Origin: Branchiostoma floridae
Lineage: Eukaryota; Chordata; Leptocardii; Amphioxiformes; Branchiostomatidae
Direction of reading: 5' to 3'
Assembly: GCF_000003815.2 (NCBI RefSeq)
Contig: NC_049991.1
Coordinates: 1,531,718 to 1,595,717 of the forward strand
DNA length: 64,000 nucleotides
Positions 53,301 through 62,869 of this stretch are shown piece by piece. A program made the position numbers and the translations under genes. The notes beneath the pieces are model-generated. The model was not told the DNA's origin, ran no database searches, and was given only the letters and a program-made list of their open reading frames with translations. Position 1 is the first letter of the stretch, and each line of letters opens with the position of its first letter.

Positions 53301-55594
53301 TCAGACAGCAAACACCTTGATGCATTTTACACAGAATACAGTAAATACAGTGATCCAGTCTATAAAGTACTATGGCTTTATTCAGTCAACTTTATTGCAG
53401 GTAACCCTTTTTATGGAAGTTTTATGTGGCTCAAGCAGTATTGAGTTCGAAAACATGATTTATAGACACAGACTGCAGCAAAATACCACTAGGAAATTGA
53501 CCTTATGTGCAATATTAGGTAACATGGTGTTGCCTGCAGTGGTCTCAAATCACAGATCATAATCTAAATTTGTTACCATTGAGTTCTCCATTGTACTCGG
53601 TGGTCAGAATACTTTTTCCAAGTGTTCTGCAATACTGCAGAATGGCAAAATTTTGTTCTGCAATTTCTGCAATGATTTCAAATCCCTGATTTTTTTTCAT
53701 TCTGCAAAACTGCAGATTGTTCCTTTTTTCTCCTGCAATCTTGAAAAATCTGCATATTGCAAACTGCAGATGGCTATTTGGAACACTGGTACTTACGCAG
53801 TCTTTGAAGTATGGCAATGTTTATGGTAATTGCTATATTATAATGTGGAGCTTTTGTTGTTGCAGGGTATCCTGGTGGTCTATGACATCACCAATAAATG
53901 GTCCTTTGATGGCATCGACAGATGGTTGAAGGAAGTAGAGGAGGTAAGTGTGCTGCCCTATCCATTATAAACATCTGTGCCTAGTGGGCAACTATATGGT
54001 CATTTTCACTTGCTTCACTCGGAGCCACCTTTTCACTGGCCTGAAATTTAAATCACATTTTTCTTTACATCATTCTCCTGTAACAATCAAACAAAAAAAG
54101 CTCTTTAATTCAAAGCTTGTAGCCTTTTAACTCCAAGACTGTGTAGACCGCTGGAAGTCTGGAAGACCAATACAGTGATATCTAGTAGACCAATACAGTG
54201 ATATCTGTGTCTCATAGTATTGGTGATGTCCCGTCTCAGAGAGACTATTACACCACCTAGCATCTTTGAAGTGAAGTGCACCTTGAATAGTTTGCAGTGA
54301 CATTTCCTTGCACAGTTACTGTTTTGCTATCTTAAATAATCTGTGACAAGCTTTCTGATTGAGCAACTGTTTCTTTTTCTTCTTCTTCTCCCAGCATGCA
54401 CCAGGAGTACCCAAGATCCTAGTGGGCAACCGGCTCCATCTCGCCTTCAAGCGGCAGGTGAGCATCCCGGCAGCTGAGCAGTACGCCATGAAGAACGACA
54501 TGGCGTTCTTCGAAGTCAGCCCGCTGTGCGACTTCAACATCACAGAGTCCTTCCTAGAACTGTCCAGAATAGCCTTGAAAAGACATGGCATCGACAGATT
54601 TCTCAAGTGTAACAAAGGTATGTGGCAAATCGTTTGCTTACCTAGCAATTAAGAATCGTCAAGTGGAGTTAGTATTCTGCATTTGAAAATTACAATTTTC
54701 TGGACCTTTTGTAGTTGTATTGGTATCTTTTTCCACTTCATATAACTTATTTATGCATAGCCTGGGTACCATTCTGACAGTAATTCACTCCAAAGTTTAT
54801 CATACACTTATATACAGTCACATGTTGCTCCAACTTTTATTGTATACTCTATACAGTCGCTTTCCTGCTTTCCCATCTGGAAAACTTGCATGACTCTAAG
54901 TCTAACGTCAAGAATCTTCCAAATTTGGGACGAGGGCACTGATTGGTACCCTACACATGAGCAAATTAAGAAATGGGTTCAAGCACTTGTTCAAACAGGC
55001 ATTCCAACACCCGGAACACCCTCTGTCCACTTGCTTGGGACACCTGTTCGAATGAGCACTCTAAAACCCATGCTTAATTTGCTCCTTAACAGAATTCACA
55101 ACCAAAAGGTTTGAATGTACAGTTCCCCAGACAGGTAGCAGAAGCGAACATAGGAGCAAACTACTACACAGATAGTAGCCAGGCTAAAAAAATGTATTGA
55201 TTTATGCAAAAATTCTTTTTAAATGTGAACCTCACCTCACCAGTCCCATAGCCAAATGTGAACAATCATGGTATATTTGAAACAGATGTCTTATCAGTAC
55301 AAACATTTAATGTAAAAGCTTTCTGTATGACTCCATTATAATATCCACTTTATCTTTTTCCCAGTATTGAGTCTCCAGGACCTGTGCTCCAGAGTTATTG
55401 TCCAGTACACCCACCCGCACCACATCGAGAAGCTTCCCTTGCCGACGTCTCTACGTTCCAGACTTCGATCATTCTCCAACACCAGCATGTGTGCCCACCC
55501 CATGCCCTCCCCCTACCCCAGCAAGAGGACAAAAATCATCCGCCCGGACTCCCCCTCGCACACCAGCGTTAGGAAAAGCTGCTGCATTTCCTAG
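35202..55594 (+). CDS. RAB40: RAB40, Rab-family GTPase with SOCS box (6 exons, complete)
   Basis: CDS joined as 35202-35340, 47028-47088, 49178-49238, 53866-53943, 54395-54617 and 55365-55594. It totals 792 nt, 263 residues. The P-loop is GDSDVGKQE (residues 20-28). G3 is WDASGQG (67-73). The NKxD position reads GNRLH (124-128), as in RAB40 proteins. A SOCS box starts near 189 ([10 protein letters not shown], the Elongin BC box) with LPLP at 211-214 as the Cullin-5 contact. The tail CCIS suggests C-terminal lipidation. By family it is the substrate receptor of a Cullin-5 ubiquitin ligase. I chose the start at 35202 over an in-frame ATG at 35121 because it matches the family N-terminus and has G at -3. 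It cannot be assigned to vertebrate RAB40A, B or C. Confidence 0.96.
35341..36059 (+). other. RAB40 intron 1, first part
   Basis: The 11.7-kb intron 1 begins here. This part has no recognised repeat or exon. An 86-residue open frame at 35721-35981 shows no domain. Confidence 0.5.
36060..36780 (+). repeat. Tandem array, about four units of 180-195 bp
   Basis: The marker AACCAAGGAGGTTATCC falls at about 36242, 36423 and 36617. Each unit carries ATAACATTAACTTCATCACA, TAATCCTAGAGCCTGCAAAG, ATACATGGAATGCACAAGTA and GAAAAGAAAAGGTTCTGACT blocks. The two middle units are closest to each other. Confidence 0.88.
37126..37480 (+). repeat. Tandem duplication, two units of about 177 bp
   Basis: Both units start TATTCCTTCTGTACTGCAAA and continue through CACTCCAGACCAGG, TTTAATCAAGAATGATTCAC and GAAGGAACCATAGTTCTTCT. 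Confidence 0.9.
37539..38726. mobile_element. 1.2-kb hAT-like element carrying CpG-rich promoter-like sequence
   Basis: The inverted ends are CAAGGAGCTTTTATCAGGAG on the left and its counterpart at 38700-38726. GGCAGCAG lies at 37531-37538 and 38727-38734, an 8-bp duplication. The interior at 37560-38140 is CpG-rich with TTACGTCA, CTACGTCATC and CACAATGGCGGAC (CRE-like and YY1-like) and a possible donor GAAG|GTAAGGC near 38132. Open frames at 38276-38573 match nothing I know. No transposase is visible. Confidence 0.75.
38735..40772 (+). other. RAB40 intron 1, middle part
   Basis: AT-rich intron without recognised genes, repeats or splice-flanked frames. Confidence 0.5.
40773..41099. mobile_element. 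hAT-like MITE, CAGGGCTCGAAA ends, copy 2
   Basis: The ends are CAGGGCTCGAAATCC and TTTCAAGCCCTG. It is inverted relative to 32210-32564, with shared GTGCAGGTA and CCAGTGCAGG blocks. The flanks ATCACATT and ACAATGCA do not form a clear duplication. Confidence 0.8.
41242..41448. mobile_element. MITE, CTGTAATTC-end family, copy 2
   Basis: The ends CTGTAATTC and GAATTACAG are flanked by TA, and the interior matches 26344-26554. Internal runs such as TTTTCACGGT and ACCGTGAAAACCGTGAA give partial dyad symmetry. Confidence 0.82.
41821..42029. mobile_element. MITE, CTGTAAATGC-end family, copy 1
   Basis: The ends are CTGTAAATGCAG and CATTTATAG. The interior is built from TTCGCGGT-like words in both orientations, partly decayed to TTCGCCGT and TTCACGGT. 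Confidence 0.8.
43630..43745 (+). repeat. Dispersed repeat copy, partner at 45485
   Basis: AAAACGGGGTCCCGTGTTCGAG, in two overlapping stretches, and TTGGGTACCTACTAGCTG recur in reverse complement at 45485-45605. I do not recognise the family. Confidence 0.65.
44001..44209. mobile_element. MITE, CTGTAAATGC-end family, copy 2
   Basis: Opposite orientation to the other copies. It starts CTGTAAGTGCATTTAAGTTC and ends TTCTGCATTTACTGTA, with TTCGCGGGGATTTAATTTCG inside. Confidence 0.85.
44655..44858. mobile_element. MITE, CTGTAAATGC-end family, copy 3
   Basis: The ends are CTGTAAATTCAG and TGCATTTACAG, flanked by TA. The interior has CTTTCGCGGTTTAATG, TTTTCGCGGC and CAAACAGTCCTTTTTCC. Confidence 0.85.
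45485..45605 (-). repeat. Dispersed repeat copy, partner at 43630
   Basis: Reverse complement of the sequence at 43630-43745, sharing the GTGTTCGAG and GGGTACCTACT blocks. Confidence 0.6.
45610..46086. mobile_element. MITE-like element with CATGCCC...GGGCATG ends
   Basis: The left end CATGCCCATAGCCAGGGG and right end CCTGGCTACGGGCATG are inverted. GGGGGGTTC and GAACCCCCCCC runs sit just inside. Positions 21755-21830 resemble its right end. The 130- and 107-residue frames inside overlap each other and show no domain. Confidence 0.7.
47028..47088 (+). CDS. RAB40: RAB40 exon 2
   Basis: It encodes residues 47-67, [20 protein letters not shown], including the switch I/II segment that is very close to vertebrate RAB40. 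The acceptor is TTTTTGCTTTGCAG and the donor CTCTG|GTAAGA. Confidence 0.95.
47595..47683 (+). mobile_element. tRNA-SINE head, split by a MITE
   Basis: TGGCATAATTTTAGGGTG and GGTTTGAGTCCTC resemble box A and box B, followed by TTGTGCCCTTGGGGAAGG. The sequence seems to resume after the MITE, at about 47894, with TTGGTCATCCCTCATATGGG. Confidence 0.55.
47686..47893. mobile_element. MITE, CTGTAAATGC-end family, copy 4
   Basis: The best preserved copy, with ends CTGTAAATGCAG and ATGCATTTACAG flanked by TA. The interior has TTCGCGGTTTTCGCGGTGAC and CCACCGCGAACG, giving strong dyad symmetry. Confidence 0.9.
47925..48184 (-). mobile_element. tRNA-headed SINE-like repeat, minus strand
   Basis: Read on the minus strand from 48184, a tRNA-like head with GGTTAGAATCCTG in the box B position is followed by TTGTGCCATTGGGAAGG, CGGTTGGGGAGGTAAAAGG and GGGCTCCGCCTTCC. 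Related fragments lie at 7336-7580, 16040-16150 and 63530-63770. Confidence 0.65.
48185..49177 (+). other. RAB40 intron 2, right part
   Basis: No further feature is supported before the exon 3 acceptor CTTGTTACAG. Confidence 0.5.
49178..49238 (+). CDS. RAB40: RAB40 exon 3
   Basis: It encodes [20 protein letters not shown] (residues 68-87), the G3 and switch II segment. The donor is CAG|GTAGGG. Threonine of the usual WDTSGQ is alanine here. Confidence 0.94.
49490..49625 (-). repeat. Fragment of the ATGTCATCCATA repeat family
   Basis: CTCAACCTTCCTAACCAC, ATTTCATAA-AATGACAG and GATGTCATCCATATA are shared with 31385-31460. The rest of the intron up to 51366 shows only a (TG)n run at 50369-50384 and open frames near 50300-51400 that match no family I know. 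Confidence 0.6.
51367..51889. mobile_element. hAT-like repeat with CAGGGTTGG...CAACCCTG ends
   Basis: It starts CAGGGTTGGACAAGTTT and ends GGACTTGCTCAACCCTG. A second inner start, TAGGGTTGGAAAAGG (51558), suggests nesting. The part at 51430-51560 (ACGATGTCTGTCAGACATCT, GATGTAGGTGGCGC) is repeated at 32948-33060. Confidence 0.6.
51890..53865 (+). other. RAB40 intron 3, right part
   Basis: No gene or recognised repeat family. Positions 53620-53790 are rich in short TGCA-containing words (CTGCAATA, CTGCAGA). Confidence 0.5.
53866..53943 (+). CDS. RAB40: RAB40 exon 4
   Basis: It encodes residues 88-113, [20 protein letters not shown] through EE, in phase 0. The acceptor is GTTGTTGCAG and the donor GAG|GTAAGT. 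Confidence 0.95.
54395..54617 (+). CDS. RAB40: RAB40 exon 5
   Basis: It encodes residues 114-187, from [20 protein letters not shown] through [16 protein letters not shown], almost identical to vertebrate RAB40. The acceptor is TTCTTCTCCCAG and the donor AAAG|GTATGT. Confidence 0.96.
54758..55199. mobile_element. MITE, same family as 28848-29227
   Basis: The left end TAGCCTGGGTACCATTCTG and a right end GTAGCCAGGCTA (to 55186) are inverted. The interior 54945-55110 is the reverse complement of 28925-29080. ATTTATGCA lies at 54749-54757 and at 55200-55208, 13 nt beyond the right tip, suggesting a 9-bp duplication with extra bases at the right end. Confidence 0.75.
55365..55594 (+). CDS. RAB40: RAB40 exon 6 (SOCS box, C-terminal cysteines, stop)
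   Basis: It encodes residues 188-263: [13 protein letters not shown] (BC box), [15 protein letters not shown], a Pro/Ser-rich linker and KSCCIS followed by TAG (55592-55594). The acceptor is CTTTTTCCCAG. Confidence 0.96.
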
Positions 55595-58098
55595 CAGTAC
55601 GGCCCTGTAGAATATTGTATATAGATGATGAATTTTTTATTGTAATGTATGTCGCTGTTTCATTTGTCTTGTGTATAGAGTATCTATGAATTATGGCTGC
55701 GTTTGCACTTTTTCGGGCCAGCACTGAGCAACAAACATGACACAAACACCTACTGGCCACTGCTATGTCAACAGTGTAAATGAATGGGTAAAACCCAAAG
55801 GTAGAAGAAAGCAAGGATTTCAAGTATGAAGGAGTTGAAGCTTGGGCTAGACCAGGGAAACATTGAAATGAGTACTTATTAGAGGAATACAGTTGTAGTA
55901 GACTGAGACGTTTGACAGGCAGCTGTTTAAGATTAGATATCACTTACACACTGTTGTATCCTCCAACAGTTCCCTCTTAGCTAAAAGGAGGTTCACAATT
56001 GTCAAAGTGCCATGTCAATGGTGAAGGCCCCAAACATGTAAACACTTCTTGTGTCATTATACATGTCCAGACTTTGTTGTCAATTTGCATAACAATGTTG
56101 GACTGTTTTGTTTATTTGTCAGGGGCCTTCATCTTTGACCTTGGGCATGCGTAATTAGAATCGTGAACATCCTTATTACAGTACTAGTCTGGAGTGTAAG
56201 CTCAAACTCCCTGGTTGTGACTGTAAAGATTGCTATTCAAAACCCTGTCTACAAAGCTGAATGTCCACACAACGTCTGGAGGCTTTTCTCAGCTCCAAAT
56301 GTTAATGTGGCAGATTTTAAGTGCTGTTTTCTGAAAGTCCACTTTGCTGACACGTAAAAATGTAGCCTGACGAAATCATGCTCTTAGCAGCCCTTCCCTG
56401 ATAGTTTCCTGCCATTAAATGTCTGAACAATGAGATCATGTGTGACACACTCACAAATCCATTGACCCTAAATGTATAATCCTATCCTTGTACAAAGGAC
56501 CAACATTACTTGCATCCACTGTTACATACCAAAAGCTGCAGCATTTAGAATCATGAGTAAGATGTGAATTTCCATGTGCAGTAAACTGTGTTCCTTTTTG
56601 TACAGATGTGTGTTATAGGAAGCACAGGGCACATAAAAGCATGAAATGTATACTGGATAGAAAAGAAAACGTAAAGAGAAAAAATTACTACTTCAACTTG
56701 AACTCCATAATCATAAAATGCAGTGACGTAAGAAGGCATTTCTCTTGAAACCTGACATGTAAATCAGCTCTAGCTACCCTAAACATCTACTTCAGTGGTA
56801 AAAATGTACAGATAATATCTTGCAAACAAAATGGCTCTCGTTTAGTCTACAGTGTGTCATCCAGAGAGCCAGTATTACATTTTAACTGATGATGAATAAG
56901 GTATATCTTGGCAGCTGTTTTTGTATTTCGGATAACTATAGTAAGGTGTAACTCCTAATTCTAGGACTGCCTGTACTTTAGGTACACTGTCATATGCAGT
57001 AGTCAGGGCCAATATAGGAACAGTTGTGGCCGGTTTATAGTTACAGATTAGTTTGGTTACAAGTATGAAGTTATTTTTTTATACAAAGGTTGGCTCTAAA
57101 AACTTGCCTTCAACTTGAAACCTTTCTATCTATGTGTTCTGGCACTTCAATTACTTAGATATTCTTAAAAGAAACTTGTGTATGACACTGTTTGGAATTC
57201 TAATGTTTTTCTCCACATATCAGCAAACAGTCCACGATTGTAAGATTATGTTAACAGCAAAGTCCATTGTATTGTGGTCATTTTCAGACGAGATGTAAAT
57301 AATTCTACAGAATATGGCCCTTAGCTGGAGGTGACCACATCCTGGCTACAAGGTTTTTATAACAGTTACTATACAAACAACTGGCTATAATGATTTCAAA
57401 ATATACCATCTCTACAACATACATAGAAATGGCAAGCTAAGCAAAATAGTTTTGATTACTGTCAAAAAATTTTAAGAGCATCATTCAATGCCTGATGTTG
57501 GAACATGTTTATTGGCTTTTCACCTGCATTGTATCTTTGAGTGGATAAATGTCTCCACACCTGAGGCATTGCCAAAACAATAGGCTAATAATCTTTTTCA
57601 TACTTCTCTACAACAGATTCGGTCACCAGTCCTTCGATTTTAGCTGAAACACATAGAATTCTAACTTGTACTTTAAGAATTACATAATCTTTTTGTTCAA
57701 TTTTCTACTTAAACAAAAAAAAGTCCAGAGGAGACATGTAATTTTAAGTCAAACGTATCACTTGCTATGATTGTGTATGCCATTTCCGTGGATCATTTTT
57801 TGTAAATATGGTACAACGATATTATGTATATTTGTGTACACTTTTAGGTAAGATCTAGTTAGGAGATATTTGTATATCTATATGTAAACATGACATGTAA
57901 TAAGAATGTTTTCTTACTGAATGTTGACGTAAACTTCCATGGAAGGATGGCACTTTGTCGCGGTGCCAGTCTAGGTGCCAGACACGTGAATGCAAGTTAT
58001 GTGATAAGTTTCTATTTTGGTGTATAAAAACGCGTTGTACTTGTGAATGTTGGTGAAGACTTGAGCAGTGAAATAAAGACGCTCTTACAAGCTTGATG
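55595..58098 (+). other. RAB40: RAB40 3'UTR, about 2.5 kb
   Basis: No exon-like frame follows the stop. The first convincing poly(A) signal with a downstream T-rich element is AATAAA at 58072. The absence of recognised transposons over this span contrasts with the flanking introns and fits a retained transcript end. Confidence 0.65.
58072..58077 (+). terminator. Poly(A) signal for RAB40
   Basis: AATAAA is followed within 30 nt by a run of nine or ten T. It is the only full hexamer with such context noticed in the 3' region. Confidence 0.6.
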
Positions 58099-58728
58099 AA
58101 TAGTTTTTTTTTTCTATTTCATACCATGTACCACATTGAGCATTCTAAATAGCCCCATAGTATAAGCCAGAAGTGAATAGAACTTACATGTACATGCCGT
58201 AGTCAAGACATTAGTTTTTGTCTTAATACTAATACATTTAGAACTTGTAGAGGGGAATCTTGCAATATGTTGGCATAGAATATTGCTGTAGCGACACCTT
58301 AAAGCACTGCGGGTCACGTGTAGGTCGTTCGATCGTCATACGATTTTGATAATAGGATTTTTAAGCGAGCAGTAACAGAGTCAACTACCCACAAGAATCC
58401 AAGAGAGAGTTTTGTGCAGCAAGACAGCTAAGCATTGTAGGACACATGCATGGCTGTCCTAAAAAATGCCCCAAGTTAGCACCTTTATTAGGACTTGGGT
58501 GACAGACAGTCAGAAAGCCCTCTCACAAAAATCAGAAAAGTGCGGCGACAGGAATTATAGGTGCATGTAGTATGTCAAACTTCTGAAAGGTAAAGTCCCC
58601 GTAAAAGTAAACAAGCCTGGGCATCGTTATGCAAATCGAAACAATGGTCAAGATAAGGACTGTTTTCTTTTACTGGGACTTTACCTTTGACATAATACCT
58701 AGAATTCCTGTAACACTTCGGTTGTGAA

Positions 58729-59149
58729 TAGGGCTGGGTACCGGTACAGAAAATTCAGGTCTGGTTCAGGTTCAGAGGATCAGGTCCAGGTCTGGACCTG
58801 CCAAAAATGATTTAGTATGTCAAAACTTGTGAACTGACTGTACTCACAATAATTGCCCATTTCACTACAAAGAAATCTGTTTGGTGGAGTATTCGACTTT
58901 GTAAAATACTACAAGGCTAACAGCCTCTGTGCGATTGACGGCAAACCTTGGTAGAAATGACTATAAACTTTACTCTCGGCTTCGCTCCTGTTATTTTCTT
59001 TGACTGGTAAGCGCCAAAACGTTTGAAAGCCTGATCAAGTAACCTGATCATTTTCTAATAGGTCCAACATCCGGTCCAGCTGATTTTTTCAGGTCCGGTT
59101 TTTCCGATTAAAGAAAAACCGGTTTTGTGTACCGGTTATAATACGCGGC
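58729..59149. mobile_element. Repeat with GGGTACCGGTAC...GTACCGGTTA ends
   Basis: TAGGGCTGGGTACCGGTACA at the left and TTTTGTGTACCGGTTA at the right are inverted, and GGTCCAGGT and GGACCTG words recur inside. Positions 29234-29325 hold a related left end. It lies directly upstream of the zinc-finger gene. Positions 58099-58728 show nothing supported. Confidence 0.6.
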
Positions 59150-59159
59150 TTGCTTTGTG

Positions 59160-59258
59160 TTCTTCGGATTTTCAGCGGCATATTTCGTCTTTGGACAAGT
59201 GGAATCCACGTTCATTTTTAAGTCTAGAACAGGCGACTTTGTATCAACTAATTCCCAG
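59160..59258 (+). other. Non-coding first exon of the zinc-finger gene (5' end approximate)
   Basis: The exon ends AATTCCCAG|GTAAGAAGAG. Its last 40 or so bases (AACAGGCGACTTTGTAT and a CAG|GTAAGAAGAG donor) are repeated at 62595-62635 with intron homology beyond, so both sites were preserved in a duplication. The transcription start is not visible. Confidence 0.65.
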
Positions 59259-59979
59259 GTAAGAAGAGTGTTTAGAAGTTTGGAGAACAGTGAATGAGGA
59301 AAGTTTCATGAAAATATGCACCAGCGTGGCGTGATTTTTTTCTGTACTCATTGTCGTCATTCAGTCAAAGTTTCCTCTTTTCTGTGCCGTTTTAGACATC
59401 GTAAGTATATCCGATTATATCGTAAGGTGGATAGTGTCAAAATAACCTAGTTTATTTGGTGCTGGGTCGTACGTTTGGTGACTGGGTGGTTAGAGCCTGA
59501 GCTGGGGACGCCATGGGAGGTAGAAAAAATTATGCAAACAAAGGAAGAGCCATTTAGGGGTTACTGGATTTCATTTGAGTGTTAATTCAAACTGGGTAAA
59601 CATACAGCTTTGTAGATTTGCATTGTGAACTATCTTCATACAGCGTCTTGAATCAACTGCTAATGGTCTGGTTCACTAATGCAGCCCCGATATCGATTAT
59701 CCGTATACTGCTATGATCGCCCCCTCAATTTTCCTGCCCTAGGGCAAGAGGGGGACAGTGTGAAGTCATGTGATGGTCCACTAACTGCTGAAGTGTTTAC
59801 TTATTTCTTCCCATATAAGTGTTATTTGATCAAAGCAGGGCTGTCCAGTTGAGATGAAAAAAAAAGTTCAGCCCTCAATTCCAAGCCAAGATATCGGAAC
59901 TTGTAAAATGTATTTTGAGCTTAAGTTTAACATTTATGTTTGTCTTCTTTTTGCAGAAGTTGATCCAGATATTATTGAC

Positions 59980-61203
59980 ATGGCTACACCAGACAGGATG
60001 CAGGGTTTGGATGACGTCAGGAGAGGAGCAGCAGGGGGTTCTGCCTGGCAGGGTGAAAGATGTGAGGATTCTGGGGAGTTCAGTAGGAGAGGCAAAGGTG
60101 TGAAAGTGTACAGGTGTGAGGAGTGCAGCAAGCAGTTCAGTCAGCTGGGCAATCTGAATAGGCACAAACGTTCTCACAAAGGTGAGAAACCCTACAGATG
60201 TGAGGAGTGTAGCAGAGAGTTCAGTGAACTGGGTTCTCTGAAGACTCACATGCGGACTCACACAGGGGAAAAACCTTACAAGTGTGAGGGGTGTAACAGG
60301 CAGTTCAGCCGGCTGGACAATCTGAAGACTCACATGCGCACTCACACTGGAGAGAAACCTTACAGGTGTGAGGGGTGTAGCAAACAGTTCAGTCAGCTAG
60401 GTGATCTGAAGAGACACATGCTTACTCACACCATGGAGAAACCTTACAGATGTGAGGAGTGCAGCAGGCAGTTCAGTCAGCTGGGCAATCTGAAGACTCA
60501 CATGCAGACTCACACAGGTGAGAAACCTTACAAGTGTGAGGAGTGCAGCAGGCAGTTCAGCGACCTTGGTAAACTGAAGACTCACATGCGGACACACACT
60601 GGTGAGAAACCCTACAAGTGTGAGGAGTGCAGCAGGCAGTTCAGTCGGCTTGATGATCTAAAGAAGCACATACGTACTCACACAGGAGAGAAACCCTTCA
60701 GGTGTGAGGAGTGTAGCAGGCAGTTCAGTCGGCTTGATGATCTGAAAAAGCACATACGTACTCACACAGGAGAGAAACCCTACAAGTGTGAGGAGTGTAG
60801 CAAACAGTTCAGCACATCAGGCAATCTGAAGAAACACATGCGGACTCACACAGGTGAGAAACCTTACAAGTGTGAGGAGTGCAGCAGGCAGTTCAGCGAC
60901 CTTGGTAAACTGAAGACTCACATGCGGACACACACTGGTGAGAAACCCTACAAGTGTGAGGAGTGCAGCAGGCAGTTCATTCGGCTTGATGATCTAAAGA
61001 AGCACATACGCACTCACACAGGAGAGAAACCCTACAGGTGTGAGGAGTGTAGCAGGCAGTTCAGTCGGCTTGATGATCTGAAAAAGCACATACGTACTCA
61101 CACAGGAGAGAAACCCTACAAGTGTGAGGAGTGTAGCAAACAGTTCAGCACATCAGGCAATCTGAAGAAACACATGCGGACCCACCAGGGAGAAACTGTC
61201 TAG
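59980..61203 (+). CDS. C2H2 zinc-finger protein, 13 tandem fingers
   Basis: The protein has 407 residues from ATG 59980, in the exon that begins after the acceptor TTTTTGCAG at 59956. A frame to an upstream ATG at 59854 is intronic. A short acidic lead (residues 1-45) has no KRAB, BTB or SCAN domain. Fingers 1-13 follow the pattern C-x2-C-x3-F-x5-L-x2-H-x3-H with TGEKP linkers, from residue 46 to the end. Contact positions -1, 2, 3, 6 read QGNR, EGST, RDNT, QGDR, QGNT, DGKT, RDDK, RDDK, TGNK, then DGKT, RDDK, RDDK, TGNK again. Fingers 6-9 and 10-13 are a four-finger duplication. It is presumably a sequence-specific nuclear DNA-binding protein. No ortholog could be named. Confidence 0.93.
   Translation: MATPDRMQGLDDVRRGAAGGSAWQGERCEDSGEFSRRGKGVKVYRCEECSKQFSQLGNLNRHKRSHKGEKPYRCEECSREFSELGSLKTHMRTHTGEKPYKCEGCNRQFSRLDNLKTHMRTHTGEKPYRCEGCSKQFSQLGDLKRHMLTHTMEKPYRCEECSRQFSQLGNLKTHMQTHTGEKPYKCEECSRQFSDLGKLKTHMRTHTGEKPYKCEECSRQFSRLDDLKKHIRTHTGEKPFRCEECSRQFSRLDDLKKHIRTHTGEKPYKCEECSKQFSTSGNLKKHMRTHTGEKPYKCEECSRQFSDLGKLKTHMRTHTGEKPYKCEECSRQFIRLDDLKKHIRTHTGEKPYRCEECSRQFSRLDDLKKHIRTHTGEKPYKCEECSKQFSTSGNLKKHMRTHQGETV
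60529..61200 (+). repeat. Duplicated four-finger block, 2 x 336 bp
   Basis: Block A is 60529-60864 and block B 60865-61200, each exactly four 84-bp fingers with helices DLGK, RLDD, RLDD, TSGN. The DNA is nearly identical. Visible protein changes are few, such as FSRLDD to FIRLDD in finger 11 and FRC to YRC in finger 12. Confidence 0.95.
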
Positions 61204-62086
61204 ATGTGATGGCCATCACGAGCATTTTACTACAACTTGGATTCAAGGTTCATGCACAATTAATGTGAAATTCTTTTGATAAAGCTAATATGAGTGTAGT
61301 CCTGTCTATTTGAATACCATGACATCATACAGATGAGAAAGCCCACTGGTCTGTTTTGTAGATATATTGGTTTTGAAAAACAAAAGTCTACACGGAAGTA
61401 ACAAGTGCAAAAACATTACTTTAGCTTGGGTACCATTCTCTGTAGTAACAGCTGGTTCAGCAAAGCTTGCTAACCACCATTAGTTTATAGCTGGAAAGAT
61501 TTAGCCAGCAGTTACTTTGGAGGATGGTACCCAGGCTAACATTGCTTCAGTTAAAACCGTATAATCTACTTTATACATGTACCTTTGTTCTTTGTAGAAT
61601 ACATAGATTATAAATATAATGCTATCAGTATTTACATAGCTCAGCTGGTATAATAACTCTTCTGCGTAACTGACACCTGTTAAACATTGTTGTAAAGGAG
61701 ATATCCGGAGAAAATGGTATAGTTATTAAGAACATTAGTTGTTTTTTTTAAGTTATTTTTGCATGTTTATTTCAGTTCAGGTAGTTTGTAGATGGAATGT
61801 TTTGTTATGTTATAAAGTTCGCAAAAAATTGTATATACGTAGTTGTTCTTCCCATAAATATTACTCATCATATAGGTTACAAGTTAACCAACAACTTACT
61901 ACATAGTAGCTTGTACATGTATTATTTATATACGTGTATGTTAAGTAGTTAGGGGTGCCACTGTAACAATATTAAGTCTTTCTACTTTACTAATGATTAA
62001 CTTTTCGATAACAGATAGTAGTAACCATTATGTTTTTTTCTGAATTTATGTTTTATCCTAAGTATTCTGTAGTAGTTTCAAATAAA
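61204..62086 (+). other. Zinc-finger gene 3'UTR with poly(A) signal at 62081-62086
   Basis: The UTR is AT-rich and ends near AATAAA in TTTCAAATAAAACAAAA. It contains the 117-bp MITE at 61422-61538. Confidence 0.55.
61422..61538. mobile_element. 117-bp MITE with 9-bp target duplication
   Basis: The ends TAGCTTGGGTACCATTCTC and its inverted partner GGATGGTACCCAGGCTA bracket an AGTAACAGCTGG / CCAGCAGTTACT stem. The flanks ACATTACTT (61413-61421) and ACATTGCTT (61539-61547) match at 8 of 9. The ends match those of 28848-29227. Confidence 0.9.
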
Positions 62087-62472
62087 ACAAAATTTAGATA
62101 CAAATGTTGGCTGTTTTGTACATTATGTAAGAGGCAAGATAGGATGGTTTGTTTGTTTGTTTGTTTGAGCCTATATTTATTCATGACAAGCTCACATCAG
62201 CCTACACGCTGCTTTTTCATTGAGGTCATGAGGGAAGAGGTAAGGGTCAGATAAGATATAACACTAATAGGTATGAAAGAAAAGCCATGTCAGATTCAGG
62301 ACTGGCTTTTATAGACATATCTCAGGTTGGCGACGACTGTTTGTCATAAGCAGAATAGCATATGATGAACGGAAAACCTGTTTATAGGTGGAAACTTGTG
62401 TATTGCGAATCAGAAAAGGTCGTTACATCTTTTGGGTAATCAGGTTAAAAAGTTGACCTCCAGCTGAGGAGT

Positions 62473-62480
62473 ACTTCCGG
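62473..62480 (+). promoter_or_regulatory. ETS-like site upstream of the second zinc-finger exon
   Basis: ACTTCCGG followed by GTCACATGAT (E-box-like) lies 155 bp upstream of the donor at 62636. This motif pair is common in TATA-less promoters. Confidence 0.45.
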
Positions 62481-62635
62481 GTCACATGATAGCGCTTTCC
62501 TGCCTGCGTGGCGTGGTACAGCCGCGCTCGGTTTTTGCTCAGAGTCGAGTTTAGTTCGTTCTTGAAGGAGTCCGCGTTCATTCTGTTCTTAAGACCAGCG
62601 ATTCAACAGGCGACTTTGTATAGACTGATTTCCAG
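62480..62635 (+). other. Paralogous non-coding first exon of a second zinc-finger gene
   Basis: CAACAGGCGACTTTGTATA and the donor CAG|GTAAGAAGAG match 59228-59268. Intron homology continues (GAAAGTTTCAT, TATATCGTAAGGTG, CTCGTTTATTT) to about 62870. A CTAACTGCTG motif at 63208-63265 corresponds to 59777-59787. No zinc-finger exon appears before 64000, so it should lie beyond the right edge. Confidence 0.65.
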
Positions 62636-62869
62636 GTAAGAAGAGTTCGTTACATTGTGTATTTCGGTGTGAAAGAAGAAAGTTTCATAGAAATATTTAT
62701 ATTATGGTAATGCAGTTTTTTAACCTCCTTGGTGTAACCAAACGTCCTTGATATATATTTCTATACTGTCATTCAAAGCCTCTTTCCTGTGGAGATTCGT
62801 GTAGATATATCGTAAGGTGAATAAGGTATATTAAAAATAGCCTCGTTTATTTTCTGTCTGGGTCACAAA

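Noticed and set aside
59854-59979. Upstream ATG giving a 449-residue zinc-finger protein
   Set aside because: The extra 42 codons cross a polypyrimidine tract and TTGCAG acceptor, and a duplicated upstream donor (59259) marks this stretch as intron.
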